From Chloroflexota bacterium (GTDB lineage: Bacteria > Chloroflexota > Anaerolineae > 4572-78 > J111): a stretch of DNA of 7,689 nucleotides. The stretch covers positions 1-7,689 of the forward strand of contig RFJV01000124.1 of NCBI GenBank assembly GCA_003694775.1, written 5' to 3'. Shown here piece by piece: positions 4,532-7,689 of the stretch; position 1 is the first letter of the stretch; each line of letters opens with the position of its first letter. The notes under the pieces are model-generated. The model was not told the origin of the DNA. It saw only the letters and a program-made list of their open reading frames with translations, and searched no databases. The position numbers and the translations under genes were made by a program.

Positions 4532-7513
4532 TTATTGGCCGGGCAGGCGAGATTCCGGAGACAGCGTGGGCAGGGTAAAGCAGAACGTACTGCCCTCTCC
4601 GGGACGGCTTTCCGCCCAGATTTTCCCCCCATGTTCCTCGATAATTTTGCGCGAAATGTACAGCCCCAGCCCGGTTCCGGCCGGCCCGCGTTCGCCGGTC
4701 TGTTTGACCTGATAGTACGGCTCAAAAATGCGCCGCAGTTCCTTTTCCGGGATACCCGGCCCATCATCGTGGACCTTTACTTGAATCTCGGCCGGCGCGG
4801 CGGAAACTTGAATCACTACCGTGCCTTCCTGGGGACTGAACTTGATGGCGTTGCCGATGAGATTGGTTAAAACCTGCTCCAGCCGCTGGTGGTCGCCCAG
4901 AATCACCGGCAGATTGGCCGGCAGGTCTGTTTCCAGGTGGACTTTCTGCTGGTGGGCGTAGCCTTGCAGTTTGAGCACGGTCTGGTGCACCAGCCTCTCC
5001 ATCTCGACCGGCTCTTTCTGCAGGTCAATCTTGCCCCGCTCGAACCGCGAAAAGTCCAGCAGATTGCTGACCATCTCGCTGAGCTGGACCGCCTGCCGCC
5101 GGATGGTCGCCAGAAATTCGGCGCGGGTGGCTTCGTCCAGGTTTTTTTCGTCCTGCAGAATCTCGGTGAAGCCCTGGATGGAGAACAGCGGCGTGCGCAG
5201 TTCGTGGGAAATCATGGCAAAGAAATTGTCCTTCAGCTCTTCCAGCTCTTTTTCCCTGGTAATATCGTGAATAACCCGCACCTCCCCCTCAAGACCGCCA
5301 TCCTTGTTGTAAACCGGCGTGGCAAAGACGCGCAGGGTTCGGGCCTGCGGGTACTCCAGCGATACGTCCACGGCCAGCAGGTCGGTGCGGGGCGGCTGGG
5401 GGGTAATGGGGCGGGTAATGTCGGCCAGGTTGGCCGGCAGGTCGGCAGAGTGGATGTTCTGGCCGATGATTTGCCCGGTGTGCAGGCCCAGCATCATCGC
5501 CAGCGACTGGTTGCAGGTTACAATCCGCCCCTGCCGGTCCATCAGCAGAACGCCGTCGGCCATGTGCTGGATGATGGCCTGAATCTGCTGTTTTTCTGCC
5601 GACACGCGGCCAAAGAGGCGGGCATTATCAATGATAATCCCGGCCTGCGAGGCCGTAATGGTCAGCATCCGTTCCTGCGCCTTATCGAACGCATCGGGCC
5701 GGGAGTCGTCCACATTGATTACCCCGATGACTTCGCCGTGGGCAAACAGGGGCACGGCCAGCAGGGAGCGGACTTCTTTGTCAAAGAAGATGAAATCCGG
5801 CATTTTGTGCGTGTCGGGTACGTACATCGGGCGGCCCGTTGCCGCCACCTGACCGGCAATGCCCTCACCCAGCTTGAGACGGGCGTGAGTCTTCCAGTGG
5901 GGTTTCAGGCCATCGGCGGCCTTGATTTCCAGATACTGCGTGTCCGGGTCCAGCAAAAACACACAGCATCCCCGGCATCCCAGGGCCTGGCGCAGGGTTA
6001 TCACAATATGGTCCAGCAGGGCCTGCAGGTCCAGTTCGCCGGTAATTTCCTGGGCCATCGTGTAGAGTGTGGCTACCTCGTGGAGCCGCTGTCGGGTTTC
6101 GGTGTAGGCGCGGGCGTACTCCATAGCCACCGCGGTCAGCGTAGCCAGAATGCGGATAAGCTGAATATCGTCGCCGGAGTAGCTGTAGGCCGGATTCTTG
6201 TGGTAGATTTCCAGCAGGCCAACCAGCCGGCCTTTGACTTCCAGGGGCAGGGCAAACAGCGTCCCCCAGTGGGGTTTGTTCTTGCCGGTGGTGGTCGCCA
6301 GCGTCCATGCCGGCGGACGGCCTCCCTTGGCCGTATCCAGCCGCCCGATGACTGCCCGCCGGGTCTTGACCACCTGCCGGGCCACCGGGTCCTTGTCCAG
6401 GTGCACCGGCTGGTTTGGCGACCGCCAGACCCGGTCGGGGTTGCCGGGATAGCGGACAATGTACTCCGCCACCGCGGTGACCGCGTTCGCGCCGCGATTG
6501 AGGCGGCAGATAACGCACGCCCCGGCATCAACAGCCTGCACCAGCTTTTGGGCCAAGCCCCGCAGTAGCGTGTCGACATCCAGGGTGTTGCCCAGGGTTG
6601 AGGCACTCTCAAACAGCAGTTCCGTCACCCGCCGGTAATGGTGCATCTGCCGGCGGACCTCAAACGATTCCACCACCTGGGCTATGTACTGGGCCAGCAG
6701 GAGAACTACCTGCTGTTCCAGGCCGGTAAAGGCATCCGGACGGTCGCTTCCCACGTCCAGCACGCCGACCAGCTTTTTGTCGACCCGCATCGGCGCGGCC
6801 AGTTGGGACTGCACAATCGGCAGGCTGGTGTTTATTACCCCGGAAGGCCGGCCTTGCCGGGCCAGCAGACTCCGTCCCAGCGACGCGGCGTACTCCACTG
6901 CCTCCTCATCGGTCAGGCTGACCGCCGGCGGCGTGTCGAACCAGGGACGCTCTCCCTGCCAGCGGGCATTTTTCAGCACCAACTGCTGAGATTCGGTATC
7001 GACCAGGAACAGGTTGAGATACAGGTAGCCCAACCGCTGGGAAATAACCTCCAGGGCCGCGTCCAGAAACGGTTCCAGCTCTGCGGCCCCGGCCAACAAC
7101 CGGTCCAGTTCGGCGATGACCTCCCAATACCGTTCCCACAAATCGGGCCGGTCCTGGCTTGCCGTTCCGGTTTGGGCGACCTGCCGCAGGCGGTGCTGGG
7201 CAGTCAGCAGGTCGAGCAGGGTTTGCGGCGGCAGGGCGTTCGCGGCCTGGGCCGCAGAGACCGTCAGGTTCAGCAGAGTTTCCAGATGGCCGGCCCGCTT
7301 GGCAGGCAAAAGCTCCCGCAGACGGGCCGGCAGATGGTCCGGCCTGTCCAGGGCAGACTGGAGCAGTTCCAGCCACTGCTCCGCCGGCATTGGGGCCGGT
7401 TCCGCGGCAAAGCGGCCTGCCCACTGCTCCTGCAGGGCCGGCAGAAGATGCTCCAGTGCACTGCTGTGCCCGGATGCAGATTCGGTTTTCCCCGTCACTC
7501 TCTGCGCCGACAC
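4532..7513 (-). CDS. Soluble sensor histidine kinase, GAF-GAF-GAF-PAS-HisKA-HATPase
   Basis: A 993-residue protein without membrane helices, so a cytosolic sensor. The order is: a helical N-terminal region (1-120, unassigned), GAF1 (about 135-285), GAF2 (about 295-465), GAF3 (about 480-635), PAS (about 643-752), the dimerisation/phosphoacceptor domain with ISHELRTP (His770), and the ATPase domain. The ATPase domain has the N box LTNLIGNAIKFSP (882-894), G1 DDGPGIP (916-922), F box IFEPYYQV (929-936) and G2 GTGLGL (946-951). All catalytic boxes are intact. Helical linkers join the domains. Only seven Cys occur, five of them clustered at C333/C336 in GAF2 and C513/C516/C517 in GAF3. The start is GTG at 7513, with AAGGAG (7525-7520) 6 nt upstream. 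It is orphan: no response regulator is encoded here, and the sirtuin gene follows. The ligand is unknown. Confidence 0.95.
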   Translation of the reverse strand: MSAQRVTGKTESASGHSSALEHLLPALQEQWAGRFAAEPAPMPAEQWLELLQSALDRPDHLPARLRELLPAKRAGHLETLLNLTVSAAQAANALPPQTLLDLLTAQHRLRQVAQTGTASQDRPDLWERYWEVIAELDRLLAGAAELEPFLDAALEVISQRLGYLYLNLFLVDTESQQLVLKNARWQGERPWFDTPPAVSLTDEEAVEYAASLGRSLLARQGRPSGVINTSLPIVQSQLAAPMRVDKKLVGVLDVGSDRPDAFTGLEQQVVLLLAQYIAQVVESFEVRRQMHHYRRVTELLFESASTLGNTLDVDTLLRGLAQKLVQAVDAGACVICRLNRGANAVTAVAEYIVRYPGNPDRVWRSPNQPVHLDKDPVARQVVKTRRAVIGRLDTAKGGRPPAWTLATTTGKNKPHWGTLFALPLEVKGRLVGLLEIYHKNPAYSYSGDDIQLIRILATLTAVAMEYARAYTETRQRLHEVATLYTMAQEITGELDLQALLDHIVITLRQALGCRGCCVFLLDPDTQYLEIKAADGLKPHWKTHARLKLGEGIAGQVAATGRPMYVPDTHKMPDFIFFDKEVRSLLAVPLFAHGEVIGVINVDDSRPDAFDKAQERMLTITASQAGIIIDNARLFGRVSAEKQQIQAIIQHMADGVLLMDRQGRIVTCNQSLAMMLGLHTGQIIGQNIHSADLPANLADITRPITPQPPRTDLLAVDVSLEYPQARTLRVFATPVYNKDGGLEGEVRVIHDITREKELEELKDNFFAMISHELRTPLFSIQGFTEILQDEKNLDEATRAEFLATIRRQAVQLSEMVSNLLDFSRFERGKIDLQKEPVEMERLVHQTVLKLQGYAHQQKVHLETDLPANLPVILGDHQRLEQVLTNLIGNAIKFSPQEGTVVIQVSAAPAEIQVKVHDDGPGIPEKELRRIFEPYYQVKQTGERGPAGTGLGLYISRKIIEEHGGKIWAESRPGEGSTFCFTLPTLSPESRLPGQ

Positions 7514-7519
7514 GGGGTG

Positions 7520-7525
7520 CTCCTT
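7520..7525 (-). promoter_or_regulatory. Shine-Dalgarno supporting the GTG start of the kinase
   Basis: AAGGAG on the minus strand ends 6 nt before the GTG at 7513-7511. This good match and spacing support the non-ATG start. Confidence 0.7.
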
Positions 7526-7546
7526 AAAAAGGTGTCAGGTAGATTC

Positions 7547-7576
7547 ATTGTACCATAATCCGGCAGAATCAAACAA
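7547..7576 (-). promoter_or_regulatory. Promoter for the histidine kinase gene
   Basis: On the minus strand, TACAAT (7552 to 7547) is preceded by GG. TTGTTT (7576 to 7571) is a possible -35 with an 18-bp spacer. Transcription would start near 7540 and give a leader of about 27 nt that includes the Shine-Dalgarno at 7520-7525. Confidence 0.5.
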
Positions 7577-7628
7577 TGGGATTAATGGGCGGGGGTGTAT
7601 TTCATTTTTGGGGCGAATTTTGATTGGC

Positions 7629-7689
7629 GGTAGGGCCGGCATCCCTATGCCGGGCCCATTTTCTGGGGCATAGGGATGCCCCAGCTACC
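7629..7689. repeat. REP-like palindromic element (double hairpin) at the right edge
   Basis: GGCATCCCTATGCC (7638-7651) and GGCATAGGGATGCC (7667-7680) are perfect 14-bp inverted repeats around a 15-nt spacer. An outer GGTAG/CTACC pair (7629-7633 and 7685-7689) encloses them. Each half also folds alone. The left half (7633-7657) forms a 10-bp stem with one bulged G and loop CCCT. The right half (7663-7684) forms a perfect 9-bp stem with loop AGGG. The layout resembles dispersed REP/BIME-type or miniature mobile elements. It may continue beyond the window. Confidence 0.7.

Noticed and set aside
4889..6568. A 559-codon open frame on the plus strand opposite the kinase gene
   Set aside because: It is in mirror codon register with the kinase. 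In that register plus-strand stops appear only opposite TTA, CTA and TCA codons, which are rare in GC-rich genes. The translation is low-complexity (Gln/Gly/Val/Arg-rich) with no domain. The same holds for 6638-7558.

Overview
The window reads as chromosomal DNA of a GC-rich bacterium, most likely a member of the Chloroflexota (Anaerolineae-type). That placement is inferred from the mix of genes: an Uma2/DUF820 endonuclease, a DUF427 protein, a Chloroflexota-style sirtuin and a soluble sensor kinase with several GAF domains. It also rests on the Shine-Dalgarno-led genes and the GGTATAAT-type -10 boxes. No 16S or other phylogenetic marker is present, so the assignment is tentative. There is no tRNA, rRNA, CRISPR array, transposase or phage gene.

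Layout, left to right. (1) 2-223 (+) is the C-terminal part of an AIG2/gamma-glutamylcyclotransferase-like gene. (2) 332-1069 (+) is an uncharacterised P-loop, kinase-like protein with its own promoter and a leader made of 7-bp repeats. (3) 1138-1761 (-) is an Uma2 family protein and 1882-2370 (-) an MTH1-like NUDIX hydrolase. Each has its own -10 box, and the Shine-Dalgarno sequences favour starts slightly inside the longest open frames. (4) A divergent intergenic region (2371-2652) holds the NUDIX promoter on one side. On the other side it holds the DUF427 promoter, an 8-bp tandem repeat and two small adjacent hairpins. (5) 2653-2937 (+) is the DUF427 protein and 2991-3611 (+) a six-helix membrane protein that looks like a divergent CcmC heme-handling protein. 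The gap between them carries an 8-bp inverted repeat running from the -10 box to the Shine-Dalgarno. (6) A strong bidirectional terminator (3611-3649) separates these from the minus-strand pair. (7) The pair is a sirtuin (3660-4433) downstream of a 993-residue GAF-GAF-GAF-PAS-HisKA-HATPase histidine kinase (4532-7513). (8) The right edge holds a REP-like double hairpin (7629-7689).

How the genes fit together. Most are single-gene units facing alternate directions, which suggests a housekeeping/accessory neighbourhood rather than one pathway. The one plausible functional pair is the soluble kinase and the sirtuin: same strand, 98 bp apart, with no clear internal promoter or terminator. No response regulator is encoded here. 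I found no gene set that clearly forms a new defence or biosynthetic system. The most distinctive items are the CcmC-like protein that keeps both candidate heme-ligand histidines but not the tryptophan-rich motif, the paired cysteine clusters in two GAF domains of the kinase, the promoter/ribosome-site inverted repeat at 2953-2988, and the double hairpin with complementary loops at the right edge.
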